A stretch of DNA of 64,000 nucleotides, taken from assembly GCA_019638525.1 (NCBI GenBank), contig JAHBTO010000001.1, positions 62,001-126,000 of the forward strand. Reading direction: 5' to 3'. The notes below the pieces were generated by a model. That model saw nothing but the letters and a program-made list of their open reading frames with translations, was not told the DNA's origin and did no database searches. The position numbers were made by a program, and so were the translations under genes. This DNA comes from Ferruginibacter sp. (GTDB lineage Bacteria > Bacteroidota > Bacteroidia > Chitinophagales > Chitinophagaceae). Positions 16,854 to 26,209 of the stretch are shown here, in pieces (the stretch's first letter is position 1; the number at the start of each line of letters is the position of its first letter).

Positions 16854-17855
16854 TTAATGATAATACTGCCCTTTGGGAATTTTAAAAATTCTGCCCTGCA
16901 TAAACCGGTTAAGCTCGGTGTACTCTTTATTGTGTGCTGCTGTCCAGGCCTGGTAAGCCGGTAAATTTTCTGCCGTTGCAAATATCCATTGGTTATAGGC
17001 TTCAAACAAACCTGCTTCAATAAATTGCTTTTGCAGGTCGAACAGCCTAAATGGAAATTTGGAAGCGTATTCGGTATACCAGTCTAATATAAACCGGGTT
17101 CTAATCATGGTTAATGAGGTTGTATTGATACCTGATGCTGCCACCGAACTTTGCTTGTTCATTGTTTTTAAAAATGCAAGTGTAAAAGCATTTTTTTCTT
17201 TGTAATTTTTTACCAGGTCTGCATCCGAAAATAATTTTTTATAACCTTCCAATAATATATTTTTTACCTCGGGTGTATAAGCGCTTAAAGGGTCAATGTT
17301 TAAAAAAATTTCACCGTAAATAAGGCTCCAGGTTTTATCGGTAGTAAAATAATAATACTTACAAGCATTGTAATAGTTACCTGCAAAACCGGGGTCATTC
17401 TCTATTCCTTTTTCCCATTGCTTAATGGCACTGTAATCTTGCTTGGTCCATAATACTTTTCCTAACTCATTATACAATGCTCCGCTATTGGGTAATTTTT
17501 TTATTCCTTTCCTGTAAGCAGCTTCCGATTCTTTCATCATATCCATTGCCCAGTAAGCATCGCCTGCCATTTGAAAACATTGGTCGTCGGCATCATCCCT
17601 GTCCAACAGTTTGTTAAGCACTTCAACCGATTTTTTATAGTCTTTGGCATAATAATAATTAAGGCCAAGGTCTTTTGCGGCTTCCAGGTTATTCGGTTCC
17701 ATTACCAATACCCTGTTTAGTATAAGTATGGCATTGGCATAATCTCCTTTATGCATATATTCCCTGGCACTCTGTTGTAATTGCTTTACATCCTGCGCTG
17801 CAGCTATTAATTGCATACTAATGGCAACTAACAGGAAAAAATTTTTTTTCATCAT
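16854..17855 (-). CDS. Exported TPR-repeat protein
   Basis: A 333-residue protein with a signal peptide (MMKKNFFLLVAISMQLIAAAQ). It has at least three tetratricopeptide repeats at about 35-140 (YMHKGDYANAILILNRVLVMEP, YYAKDYKKSVEVLNKLLDRD, DMMKESEAAYRKGIKKLP), then a less regular helical C-terminal part. TPRs mediate protein-protein contacts, so it is probably a periplasmic scaffold. Partners cannot be told. The start could be Met1 or Met2 (one codon apart). Confidence 0.85.
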   Translation of the reverse strand: MMKKNFFLLVAISMQLIAAAQDVKQLQQSAREYMHKGDYANAILILNRVLVMEPNNLEAAKDLGLNYYYAKDYKKSVEVLNKLLDRDDADDQCFQMAGDAYWAMDMMKESEAAYRKGIKKLPNSGALYNELGKVLWTKQDYSAIKQWEKGIENDPGFAGNYYNACKYYYFTTDKTWSLIYGEIFLNIDPLSAYTPEVKNILLEGYKKLFSDADLVKNYKEKNAFTLAFLKTMNKQSSVAASGINTTSLTMIRTRFILDWYTEYASKFPFRLFDLQKQFIEAGLFEAYNQWIFATAENLPAYQAWTAAHNKEYTELNRFMQGRIFKIPKGQYYH

Positions 17856-17910
17856 ACTTTAAATAAATTGACGGTAAGATAATTATTAAAACTGTTAATG
17901 CTAAATTGTA

Positions 17911-19152
17911 TCAATCCATTTCAGTTTCATTTATTAAATGTGTAAGAAGGCCATCTCTTAACTTAGGCTCAAACCAGGTGCTTTTGGGTGGCATCACATT
18001 GCCACTGTCGGCAATATCAAATAATTGCTGTATGGTTACAGGATGCAAACTAAACGCCACTGCCATATCGCCACTGTCAACTCTTTTTTCAAGTTCAGCA
18101 AGTCCACGTATGCCGCCAACAAAATCTATCCGCTTATCGGTACGCTGGTCTTTAATGTTTAAAACAGGGGCAATCAAATTATCAGAAAGGATGCTGATAT
18201 CAAGAATACCAATTGGGTTGTTGCTATAACTTCCTTCGTGTGCAGTAAGGCGGTACCATTGTTTATCAAGGTACATACCAAATGTGTGTAATCTATCGGG
18301 CGAAAAAGCTTTATCTGCATTTTCCACCTCAAACTTATTTTTTATGGCCGATAAAAAATCTTCTTTACTCAATCCGTTTAAGTCAGTTACTACACGGTTG
18401 TAATCCATAATATGTAACTGGTTTGATGGAAATAAAGTGGTGAGAAAAATATCAGCGCCTTCAGGAGCAAGCGATCCTAAAGCAGCCCTCACTTTTGCAG
18501 CAGAGGCTGCCCTGTGATGCCCGTCGGCAATATAAGTACAGGGAACTTTTGTTTTAAATAATAAACTAATCTCTTCAATTGTTTCATCAGCATTTACAAT
18601 CCAAATGGTATGTTTAATGCCGTCATCAGCAATAAAATCGTACACCGGATTTTTTTTCTTCCACTTATTAATAATAGCATCAATTTCATTTACATTTCGG
18701 TAAGCCAGGAATACATTACCGGTTTGTGCACCCGTAGTTTTTATATGATTAATCCTGTCTTGCTCTTTTTCGGGCCGGGTAAATTCATGTTTCTTAATGA
18801 GCCCATTTTCATAATCATCAACCGAACTGCCACAAACCAACCCTGTTTGGCTTTTGCCATTCATTGTTAACTCATATATATAGTAACAAGCCTTGCTTTC
18901 TCTAAACAATATTTTTCGGCTGATGAATGCATCAAGATTTTCTTTTGCCTTATCGTAAACTGCCTGTGCATGTATATCAGTAGTATCAGGTAAATCTATT
19001 TCGCTTTTTGTTATGTGCAAAAAACTTGCATTGTTTCCCTGGGCCTCCACCTTGGCTTCTTTACTGTTAAGCACATCATAAGGCCTCGATGCTACAAGCC
19101 TTGCTGTTTCTGCTGCCGGCCTTAAAGCCTTAAAGGGTGATATTGTAACCAT
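17911..19152 (-). CDS. DUF1015 family protein
   Basis: A 413-residue protein matching the DUF1015 family, with the typical opening ISPFKALRP, the YVADGHHR-like stretch (CTYIADGHHRAASAAKVR) and the C-terminal MPPKSTWFEPKLRDGL. Bacteroidota usually carry it next to serC and serA, which suggests a link to serine metabolism; members of this family include proteins proposed to act as a serine kinase (SbnI-like). Here it directly follows serC with a 38-base gap, and serA is absent. The family is clear and the function is inferred. Confidence 0.88.
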   Translation of the reverse strand: MVTISPFKALRPAAETARLVASRPYDVLNSKEAKVEAQGNNASFLHITKSEIDLPDTTDIHAQAVYDKAKENLDAFISRKILFRESKACYYIYELTMNGKSQTGLVCGSSVDDYENGLIKKHEFTRPEKEQDRINHIKTTGAQTGNVFLAYRNVNEIDAIINKWKKKNPVYDFIADDGIKHTIWIVNADETIEEISLLFKTKVPCTYIADGHHRAASAAKVRAALGSLAPEGADIFLTTLFPSNQLHIMDYNRVVTDLNGLSKEDFLSAIKNKFEVENADKAFSPDRLHTFGMYLDKQWYRLTAHEGSYSNNPIGILDISILSDNLIAPVLNIKDQRTDKRIDFVGGIRGLAELEKRVDSGDMAVAFSLHPVTIQQLFDIADSGNVMPPKSTWFEPKLRDGLLTHLINETEMD

Positions 19153-19190
19153 GTGCTTGGATTAATTATTTTAAATGAAAATAAATGTTT

Positions 19191-20258
19191 TTACCCGTTT
19201 TTTTGTGCAAACTCTTTCATAACCTGTGCCAATACTTCTACGCTGCTTAATGGCAGTGCATTATATAACGAAGCCCTAAACCCGCCAACCAAACGATGCC
19301 CCTTAATACCTACAATACCGTTTTCTTTTGTATAATTTAAAAAAGTTTCTTCTTGCGATTTGTTGTTCATTACAAAACATACATTCATCCTGCTCCTGTC
19401 TTCGGCTTGTGCTGTACCCGTAAACAAAGGGATTGCATCAATAGTATCATATAACAATGTAGCTTTTTTTTCATTACGTTTTTCCATTGCCGCAGGGCCG
19501 CCATTGGCCTTTAACCATCTTAACGTAAGCAGGCAAACATAAATGGCAAATACAGGAGGAGTGTTTAACATGCTTCCTTCTTTTATATGGTTCCTGTAAT
19601 CGAGTATGGTTGGTATAGTACGTTTTACTTTTCCTAAAATATTTTTATTTACCACTACAAGGTTTACACCTGCAGGCCCCATATTTTTTTGGGCACCGGC
19701 ATATATTAAACTAAACGAATTAAAATTTAATACCCGGCTAAATATATCGCTACTCATATCGGCTACCAGGCTATTGCTGGTAACAGGTATTTGCTGCCAT
19801 TGTGTACCATAAATGGTATTGTTGGTTGTTATATGAAGGTATTTTGCATCATTGGGTACTGCAAAATCTTTGGGTATATAATTAAAATTTGTTTCCCTGC
19901 TGCTGCAAACGGTTTCTACCCGGCCAAAAAGTTTTGCTTCTTTAATGGCTTTGGTACTCCACACGCCGGTATCGGTGTAGGCTGCTGTTTCTTTGTCATC
20001 AAGCAAATTCATTGGCACTTGCATAAACTGTGTAGATGCGCCGCCATGCAGGAATAAAACTTCGTGTTCATCATCAAGTTGCATCAACTCTCTTACCAAT
20101 GCTCTTGCTTCGTCCATTACATCCTGGAACAAAGCAGTACGGTGACCTATTTCTAAAATTGATAAACCAGTGTTGTTGTAATTAAGCACTGACTTAGAAG
20201 CTTCTTCAAAAACAACTTTTGGTAAGATAGAAGGCCCGGCATTAAAATTATGAACCAC
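19191..20258 (-). CDS. serC: Phosphoserine aminotransferase
   Basis: A 355-residue PLP enzyme that converts 3-phosphohydroxypyruvate to phosphoserine in serine synthesis, and also acts in the pyridoxine route in some bacteria. The N-terminus HNFNAGPSILP and the Schiff-base Lys191 (YAGAQKNMGPAGV) are diagnostic, and HRLVGGFRASLYNA is the C-terminal phosphate-binding region. It starts a two-gene transcript with DUF1015. A TATTTTTG box lies 36 bases upstream on the minus strand. Confidence 0.97.
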   Translation of the reverse strand: MVHNFNAGPSILPKVVFEEASKSVLNYNNTGLSILEIGHRTALFQDVMDEARALVRELMQLDDEHEVLFLHGGASTQFMQVPMNLLDDKETAAYTDTGVWSTKAIKEAKLFGRVETVCSSRETNFNYIPKDFAVPNDAKYLHITTNNTIYGTQWQQIPVTSNSLVADMSSDIFSRVLNFNSFSLIYAGAQKNMGPAGVNLVVVNKNILGKVKRTIPTILDYRNHIKEGSMLNTPPVFAIYVCLLTLRWLKANGGPAAMEKRNEKKATLLYDTIDAIPLFTGTAQAEDRSRMNVCFVMNNKSQEETFLNYTKENGIVGIKGHRLVGGFRASLYNALPLSSVEVLAQVMKEFAQKNG

Positions 20259-20294
20259 TGTTTAATTAATTAACTGGTGAAATATTGTTGCTGG

Positions 20295-20302
20295 CAAAAA
20301 TA
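20295..20302 (-). promoter_or_regulatory. -7 promoter element (TATTTTTG) for serC
   Basis: On the minus strand the sequence TATTTTTG matches TAnnTTTG and lies 36 bases before the serC ATG. The -33 element is weak. Confidence 0.5.
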
Positions 20303-20364
20303 CCTATTTAGCCGCAAACCCTTTTTTTTGATTTTTTGTGAAACTGTATATTGCTATAAAACAA

Positions 20365-20393
20365 CATTGCCAAAGCGGTAAACTTTGGCAATG
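20365..20393 (-). terminator. Terminator after the Bax inhibitor-1 gene
   Basis: An 11-bp perfect stem (CATTGCCAAAG at 20365-20375, CTTTGGCAATG at 20383-20393) with a 7-base loop. On the minus strand it is followed by TTGTTTT, fitting the end of the 20419-21183 gene. Confidence 0.75.
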
Positions 20394-20418
20394 CGATTAT
20401 TAAAAAATTTTAGCTTAA

Positions 20419-21183
20419 TTACCTTTTGCTCATTTTAGAAAGCAGCCTCAGTATTTCAAGATATAACCATACAATGGTTACCAGTAAGCCAAATGCGCCA
20501 TACCATTCCATATATTTAGGTGCTCCCAACTCGGCACCACGCTCAATCATATCAAAATCTAAAATAAGGTTTAGTGCAGCCAGGGCAACTACAAAAATTG
20601 AAAAGCCTATGCCTAGTGCACTACCCTCGTGTAAAAACGGAATTTGTATGCCAAAGAAACCAAGGGCTATGGCAATAAGGTAAAATATGGCAATACCGGC
20701 AGTAGCAGTAATGATAATGCTTTTGAATTTTTCAGTTGCCTTTATAATTTTAAAACTATACAACAGGTACATGGCAATGGCTGTACCAAAAGTTAAACCA
20801 ACTGCATTTATTACAATGCCCGGCGCTACATCAGCAAATGCAAAATTGTAATAAGCCGATATGGCGCCTACAAACAAACCCTCTAGCAGTGCATAAAGAG
20901 GGGCAAGGTAAGGTGCCCATTCTTTTTTAAACATCATTACAATGGCAACGGCAAGGCCGCCAAATGCGCCTACATAAATAAATGTTTGAACGTTGCTGCC
21001 GCCTTCTGCATATTCTTTCCATGCATAAAAAGCAGTGCCCATTACCATTAAAAACAAAAAACCAAATTTTTGTAATGTACCTTTTACTGTCATTACATTT
21101 TCAGGCGATACCACCTGGTCAAGTACGGTGTTTTTAAACCTGTTTTCAGCTAAGGTTGGATTACCCGATTTAAATAATGCCAT
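20419..21183 (-). CDS. Bax inhibitor-1/YccA family membrane protein
   Basis: A 254-residue protein with about seven membrane segments after a 45-residue cytoplasmic N-terminus that opens MALFKSGNPTLAENRF, typical of the YccA-like branch. The C-terminal segment contains NLILDFDMIERG with the conserved Asp pair and a final YLEILRLLSK. Family members (TMBIM/BI-1) act as pH-sensitive calcium leak channels in at least one bacterial case. It is a single gene ending at its own terminator. Confidence 0.93.
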   Translation of the reverse strand: MALFKSGNPTLAENRFKNTVLDQVVSPENVMTVKGTLQKFGFLFLMVMGTAFYAWKEYAEGGSNVQTFIYVGAFGGLAVAIVMMFKKEWAPYLAPLYALLEGLFVGAISAYYNFAFADVAPGIVINAVGLTFGTAIAMYLLYSFKIIKATEKFKSIIITATAGIAIFYLIAIALGFFGIQIPFLHEGSALGIGFSIFVVALAALNLILDFDMIERGAELGAPKYMEWYGAFGLLVTIVWLYLEILRLLSKMSKR

Positions 21184-21275
21184 AACTATAAATTTTGATT
21201 ATAAAATTAAAGAAACTCCGGTAAAAAACAACCTAATTTTTAAATGCCTGCTTACATAGCTACTGCCGCTTTCCT

Positions 21276-21283
21276 TATCTTTG
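21276..21283 (+). promoter_or_regulatory. -7 promoter element (TATCTTTG) 4 nt before pheS ATG
   Basis: A perfect match to TAnnTTTG whose last base lies 4 nucleotides before the pheS start codon. If used, transcription would begin at or very near the ATG. Confidence 0.5.
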
Positions 21284-21287
21284 CCGC

Positions 21288-22310
21288 ATGGAACAACTGG
21301 TAAAACAGATAGAAAGTTTAAAAGAAGAGATAAGGGCATTTAATAATGGCGATGCCGAAAGTTTCCGCATTAAATACCTGGGCACAAAGGGCCTGGTAAA
21401 GGCGCTGATGGGCGAAATGAAAAATGTGGCTGCCGAAAATAAAAAACAGGCAGGGCAACTTTTAAATGAGTTTAAATTATTTACCGAAGCCAGGTATGAT
21501 GAATTAAAAGCTGCATCGGGCAACGGACAACAGGCTACACAAAGCGATATGGACCTTTCGCTGCCTGCCGACCCCATGCCATTGGGAAGCCGTCATCCTA
21601 TCAGCATTGTAAAAAACAGGATCATCTCTATTTTTAAAAGGCTTGGTTTTGCCGTGGCCGAAGGACCCGAAATTGAAGACGACTTTCATAATTTTACCGC
21701 ACTTAACATGCCCGAGAACCATACTGCAAGGGATATGCAGGATACGTTTTACATTACTCAAAATCCCGACTGGCTTTTACGCACCCATACATCAAGCGTG
21801 CAGGTGCATGAAATGCAAAAAGGAAATTTACCTATAAGGATTATTTGCCCGGGCAGGGTTTACCGCAACGAAACCATCAGCGCACGTGCCCATTGTTTTT
21901 TTCACCAGGTAGAAGGTTTATACATTGCAGAAAATGTTTCGTTTGCTGACCTTAAGCAAACACTTTATTTTTTTGTACAGGAAATGTTTGGTAAAGATGT
22001 AAAAGTGCGTTTTAGGCCAAGCTATTTCCCCTTTACCGAACCAAGCGCCGAAATGGATATTAGTTGCCTGATATGCGGCGGCGATGGTTGCAGTGTTTGT
22101 AAAAAAACAGGCTGGGTAGAAATACTTGGCTGCGGTATGGTACACCCCAATGTGCTTGATAACTGTGGTATTGACAGTAATAAATATACCGGCTTTGCTT
22201 TTGGCATGGGCATAGAAAGAATTACCATGCTTAAATACCAAATTAAAGACCTGCGCCTGTTTAGCGAAAATGATGTACGGTTTTTAAAGCAATTTACTTC
22301 GGGGGTATAA
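21288..22310 (+). CDS. pheS: Phenylalanine-tRNA ligase alpha subunit
   Basis: A 340-residue class II aminoacyl-tRNA synthetase subunit that charges tRNA-Phe with its beta partner (pheT, not in this window). The N-terminal coiled-coil tRNA-binding arm covers about 1-85. Class II motif 2 is seen as GRVYRNETISARAHCFFHQVE, and motif 3 as GFAFGMGIERITML. The Cys-rich CLICGGDGCSVCKKTGW insert (about 258-274) is common in this family. Start at 21288 gives the normal length. Confidence 0.98.
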   Translation: MEQLVKQIESLKEEIRAFNNGDAESFRIKYLGTKGLVKALMGEMKNVAAENKKQAGQLLNEFKLFTEARYDELKAASGNGQQATQSDMDLSLPADPMPLGSRHPISIVKNRIISIFKRLGFAVAEGPEIEDDFHNFTALNMPENHTARDMQDTFYITQNPDWLLRTHTSSVQVHEMQKGNLPIRIICPGRVYRNETISARAHCFFHQVEGLYIAENVSFADLKQTLYFFVQEMFGKDVKVRFRPSYFPFTEPSAEMDISCLICGGDGCSVCKKTGWVEILGCGMVHPNVLDNCGIDSNKYTGFAFGMGIERITMLKYQIKDLRLFSENDVRFLKQFTSGV

Positions 22311-22743
22311 AGTTGGCTGCTATGTTAAAGCAACCTCTTGCCAAATTCGAAAACCAAATCTAACATAATGAAACAGTTGACACTTTTTATACTATTGGCA
22401 ACAGTAATAAATTGCAATTGAAGTCATTACAAGAATGCCCGATATTAAATAAATTACAATTCAAAAAAAACACAGTCGCCAACAAAAGTATTTGCAAAAG
22501 CAGGGCTTTACATTGTATCATCAGCTATTTGTTACTATCAATAGCAGTTCAGGCAGACAGATTTTCAAATACTGCCAATTCGAAAATATTTAAACCATTA
22601 CATTCTATAAATAGATTTTACAAATACCCTGCCCTTATTTTATTATTTTAAACTTTGTTATTTGAGCAATTACTGCCCATTACCCTCAACTTCAAAAGTT
22701 AGTTTAATAATTATATCTTTAGGGTCAATCTATAATTGAATAC
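22311..22743 (+). other. Intergenic region with possible decayed lipoprotein gene
   Basis: About 430 bases without an intact gene. An ATG at 22368 begins MKQLTLFILLATVINCN, which looks like a lipoprotein signal with a possible VINC lipobox, but a stop follows at once and further stops break the same frame. A 79-codon frame with a TTG start at 22412-22651 in a different phase shows no family resemblance. The stretch may be a degraded small lipoprotein gene or chance. Confidence 0.3.
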
Positions 22744-23586
22744 ATGATTAGCATTTGTGTAATAGGCGCCGGCACCATGGGCAGCGGCATAGCGCAAACA
22801 TCAGCCCAAAACGGTTTTAATACTTTATTGTTTGATATCAATACTGAAGTTGTAGAAAAAGCAAAAGCTGCCATCAATAAAAGCCTCGATTTTCTTGTAT
22901 CGAAAGAAAAAATAACAAGCCCCGAAAAAGAAGCAATACAAAACAGGATACAGTTTATTACTAACATACAACAATGCCGTGCCGATGTAATTATTGAAGC
23001 CATTGTAGAAAAAACAGAAGCCAAGGTTTCAATTTTCAATCAACTTGCAGCAATAAACAACAGCGATACCATCTTTGCATCCAACACATCTTCTTTATCA
23101 ATATCTCACATACAATCAAAACTTAATAACCCACAACAAGTGGTGGGCATGCATTTTTTTAACCCGGCGCAGGTAATGAAACTGGTAGAAGTGGTTAAGG
23201 GCAAACAAACAGCCGAAGCTGTTGCACAAAAAGTTTACAATCTTTGCTTGCAACTGAAAAAAACACCGGTGATGTGCAAAGATGCACCCGGCTTTATTGT
23301 AAACCGTGTTGCCCGGCATTATTATCTTGAAGCTATGAAACTGGTAGAAAAAAATATTGCAAGCATAGAAAATGTAGATGAGATAATGGAAGCTTCGGGA
23401 TTTAAAATGGGGCCTTTTAAACTAATGGATCTTATAGGCAATGATATTAACCTTGCTGTATCGCAATCTTTATATGATGCATTTAACCAAGCTGAAAGAT
23501 TTACACCATCACCCCTGCAGGTACAAAAAGTAAAACAAGGCCAACTGGGTAAAAAAACAGGAGAAGGATTTTATAAATATAATTGA
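22744..23586 (+). CDS. hbd: 3-hydroxybutyryl-CoA dehydrogenase
   Basis: A 280-residue NAD(P)-dependent 3-hydroxyacyl-CoA dehydrogenase. The Rossmann motif is IGAGTMGSGIAQ (6-17). Ser/His-type catalytic elements are in ASNTSSLSI and GMHFFNPAQVMKLVE, and the C-terminal domain has the usual DEIMEASGFKMGPFKLMDL and GKKTGEGFY. The length of 280 fits the single-domain hbd type rather than the large FadB fusion. Its stop lies 2 bases before the ATG of the next gene, so they are translationally coupled. Confidence 0.93.
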   Translation: MISICVIGAGTMGSGIAQTSAQNGFNTLLFDINTEVVEKAKAAINKSLDFLVSKEKITSPEKEAIQNRIQFITNIQQCRADVIIEAIVEKTEAKVSIFNQLAAINNSDTIFASNTSSLSISHIQSKLNNPQQVVGMHFFNPAQVMKLVEVVKGKQTAEAVAQKVYNLCLQLKKTPVMCKDAPGFIVNRVARHYYLEAMKLVEKNIASIENVDEIMEASGFKMGPFKLMDLIGNDINLAVSQSLYDAFNQAERFTPSPLQVQKVKQGQLGKKTGEGFYKYN

Positions 23587-23588
23587 TA

Positions 23589-24566
23589 ATGATTTTAGTT
23601 ACAGGCGGCGCCGGTTTATTGGGAAATGAATTAATAAAGCAACTGCTTGATGCCGGCAAAGAAGTGAGGGCCATTTATAATAAAACCCCTTTACAAAATT
23701 TCAACTCAGCAAAACTGCAGCAGGTTAGCTGCAATATATTAGATGTAATTGGTTTGGAAAAAGCCATGCAGGGTATTGAAGAAGTTTATCATTGTGCAGG
23801 CATGGTAACATTCAACCCCAGGCACCGGCATCAAATGTTTAAGGTAAATGTAGAAGGTACGGCTAACGTGGTAAATATCGCTTTGGATGCAGGGGTAAAA
23901 AAACTGGTGCATGTAAGTTCGGTAGCCGCCATGGGCCGCTTAAGAGAAGACAAACCGATTGATGAAACCATGAACTGGACCGAAGAAACTAGCAACAGCA
24001 AGTATGGCCAAAGTAAATACCTGGCCGAAATGCAGGTATGGCGAGGTATTAGCGAAGGGCTTGATGCGGTAATTGTAAACCCCGTTATTATTTTAGGAGC
24101 CGGTAATTGGGATGGTGGTTCTACTCAACTTTTTAAATCAGTGTACGATGAATTTCCCTGGTATGCTACCGGCACATCGGGTTTTGTTGATGTACGGGAT
24201 GTGGCAATTATAATGCAACAGTTGATGAAAAGTAATATAACAGCTCAGCGTTTTATTATAAGTGCCCAAAATAAAAGCTATGCCGAAGTATTTACACTTA
24301 TAGCAAAAGCATTTGGAAAAAGGCCGCCGTATAAAAAAGTAACTCCCTTAATTGCGGCTATTGTTTGGCGGCTTGAAGCCATCAAAAGTTTTTTTACCGG
24401 TAAGTTACCACTGGTTACAAAAGAAACTTCAAAAACAGCGCTCACCAATGCCAATTTTGATAACAGCAAACTGTTGCGTTATTTACCAGGATTTACTTAC
24501 CGCTCAATTGAAACTTGTATTAAAGACACCTGCTTTTCATTACAACAAAAGCTTAACAGCAATTGA
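23589..24566 (+). CDS. NAD-dependent epimerase/dehydratase family protein
   Basis: A 325-residue extended SDR. The start is set at ATG 23589, 2 bases after the hbd stop; an in-frame TTG 6 bases earlier overlaps that stop. The nucleotide motif is VTGGAGLLG, and the active-site pair is in SKYGQSKYLAE (Tyr and Lys of YxxxK, about 143-147). The YHCAGMVTF and GHVDVRDVA-like (GFVDVRDVA) stretches resemble dihydroflavonol-reductase-like and 3-beta-hydroxysteroid-dehydrogenase-like members. The substrate is unknown. Coupling with hbd suggests a shared acyl or hydroxyacid pathway, which is only an inference. Confidence 0.85.
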   Translation: MILVTGGAGLLGNELIKQLLDAGKEVRAIYNKTPLQNFNSAKLQQVSCNILDVIGLEKAMQGIEEVYHCAGMVTFNPRHRHQMFKVNVEGTANVVNIALDAGVKKLVHVSSVAAMGRLREDKPIDETMNWTEETSNSKYGQSKYLAEMQVWRGISEGLDAVIVNPVIILGAGNWDGGSTQLFKSVYDEFPWYATGTSGFVDVRDVAIIMQQLMKSNITAQRFIISAQNKSYAEVFTLIAKAFGKRPPYKKVTPLIAAIVWRLEAIKSFFTGKLPLVTKETSKTALTNANFDNSKLLRYLPGFTYRSIETCIKDTCFSLQQKLNSN

Positions 24567-24610
24567 TGTAATTTAGCGCATTCATTTTTTATACTGTATA
24601 AAATAACCTG

Positions 24611-26185
24611 ATGAAAAATTTCATTGCCTTTTTATTGTTTTCATTTATTTCATTTGCTACTTACGCTCAAAATTTTTTCACCATCAGCGGAAAAATAATC
24701 GACCAGGATACAAAGCTTCCGTTGCAAGGCGCTTCGGTTTTTGCCGAAAACACTACCATTGGCACAGCCACAGATGCAGAAGGTGTTTTTCATTTAAGGT
24801 TACCCAATGGCGGGTATAGCCTAGCAATAACTTTCACCGGCTACCAAACCGAAACAAAACGTATTACCGGCAGCGATGCCGATAATAATAACCTGGTAAT
24901 TGACCTGAAGAAAAAAGAAAAATCGCTGGATGAGTTTGTGGTGAAAGCAAGTTATGAAGTGGCTGATGGGCTTGCCAAATACGGTGATTTTTTTATTGAC
25001 AATTTCATTGGCAAAACAGCTAATGCCCGGCAATGCAGCATTGAAAATAAAGAAGCATTAAAGTTTTATTATTACAAACGTAAAAACCTTTTAAAAATTC
25101 TAGCCACAGAACCCTTACGCATAGTTAACAATGCATTGGGCTATACCATAAAATATGAACTTGATTCTTTTATACATGAATACAACACAGGCATAAGCCT
25201 TTACTCGGGCTATCCTTTGTTTAAAGAAATGGAAACAAGTAGCCTGCAGCAGTTGGAGAAATGGAATGTAGCACGTACGGTAGCTTATAATGGCTCTATC
25301 CTTCATTTTATGCGTAGTTTGTACAATAAAAAATTAAAAGAAGAAGGATTTGAGATTCAGTTTGTAGTTAAAAATAATGATGTTGAAACAGCGTTGCCAC
25401 TAAAAGATTTCTATCAATCTGTTAATTATAAAAAAGATGATAGCGCCAACATAGTTGATATATTACCTAACCAACGGGATGTTGCTATTATTTATAAAAA
25501 TGAAGAGCCTTCGGATTTATATAGGGAAGCAAACCCCGATGCACCGGCTAAGTTTGAATTATCTGTTTTAAATTTTTTGCCCAACGAATCGCTTGATATA
25601 GAACAAAACGGTTTTTATTTTGAACAAAACGATATAACCATTACCGGTTATTGGGCATGGGAAAAAATTGGCGATATGCTGCCTTACAATTTCGGGCAGA
25701 AAGAAAATACCATTGCAGGTAAAAAACCCGACACAGTTGCCCGTAATCAATCAATAACCATACACGCAGATACCGCAGTTAATAAAAATGATACAACATT
25801 AACTACCACTACACAAACAAAACTGCCGGCAAATTTATTAACCGATACCGGGTGGAAGATGGAAGAAAGTACAGTGATAGAAGGAAAGAATATGAAATAT
25901 TACAAAAGAGGCCGTAAAGAAAATACCATCGATTTTGATAATGATATTTACAAGTTTGAAACCGATAATACAGGTACCTATTTTTTTAACGGGCAGCAAT
26001 ATAAATTTAACTGGAAGTACCTGGATGCAGGCAAAACTAAAATAGAAATGGCCATACAATACCCAACACCATTAATAGTTACCCTCGAAAACATATTGAT
26101 TACTGATAACACTTTAAAATATACCCGGCTTTTTAACATTAATGGTATTAACTATGTAGCTATTGAAACCAGGATTAAAAACTAA
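24611..26185 (+). CDS. Exported protein with CarboxypepD_reg-like N-terminal domain
   Basis: A 524-residue protein with a signal peptide (MKNFIAFLLFSFISFATYAQ). At about 24-105 is a carboxypeptidase regulatory-like (CNA-B/SusC-type) domain: ISGKIIDQDTKLPLQGASV, TIGTATDAEGVFHL, YSLAITFTGYQTE. It is followed by about 400 residues with no TonB plug or barrel, including KFYYYKRKNLLKILATEPL and GISLYSGYPLFKEM. This is a known type of Bacteroidota envelope protein without an assigned function. It lies 44 bases after the epimerase gene. Conservation of the first domain is clear, but the rest I cannot place. Confidence 0.75.
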   Translation: MKNFIAFLLFSFISFATYAQNFFTISGKIIDQDTKLPLQGASVFAENTTIGTATDAEGVFHLRLPNGGYSLAITFTGYQTETKRITGSDADNNNLVIDLKKKEKSLDEFVVKASYEVADGLAKYGDFFIDNFIGKTANARQCSIENKEALKFYYYKRKNLLKILATEPLRIVNNALGYTIKYELDSFIHEYNTGISLYSGYPLFKEMETSSLQQLEKWNVARTVAYNGSILHFMRSLYNKKLKEEGFEIQFVVKNNDVETALPLKDFYQSVNYKKDDSANIVDILPNQRDVAIIYKNEEPSDLYREANPDAPAKFELSVLNFLPNESLDIEQNGFYFEQNDITITGYWAWEKIGDMLPYNFGQKENTIAGKKPDTVARNQSITIHADTAVNKNDTTLTTTTQTKLPANLLTDTGWKMEESTVIEGKNMKYYKRGRKENTIDFDNDIYKFETDNTGTYFFNGQQYKFNWKYLDAGKTKIEMAIQYPTPLIVTLENILITDNTLKYTRLFNINGINYVAIETRIKN

Positions 26186-26209
26186 AAGATATAACAAGCA
26201 TTAAATTAC

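Noticed and set aside
22412..22651. 79-codon frame with TTG start
   Set aside because: No family resemblance, unusual composition, and out of phase with the lipoprotein-like signal beside it. Only noted as possible decay.
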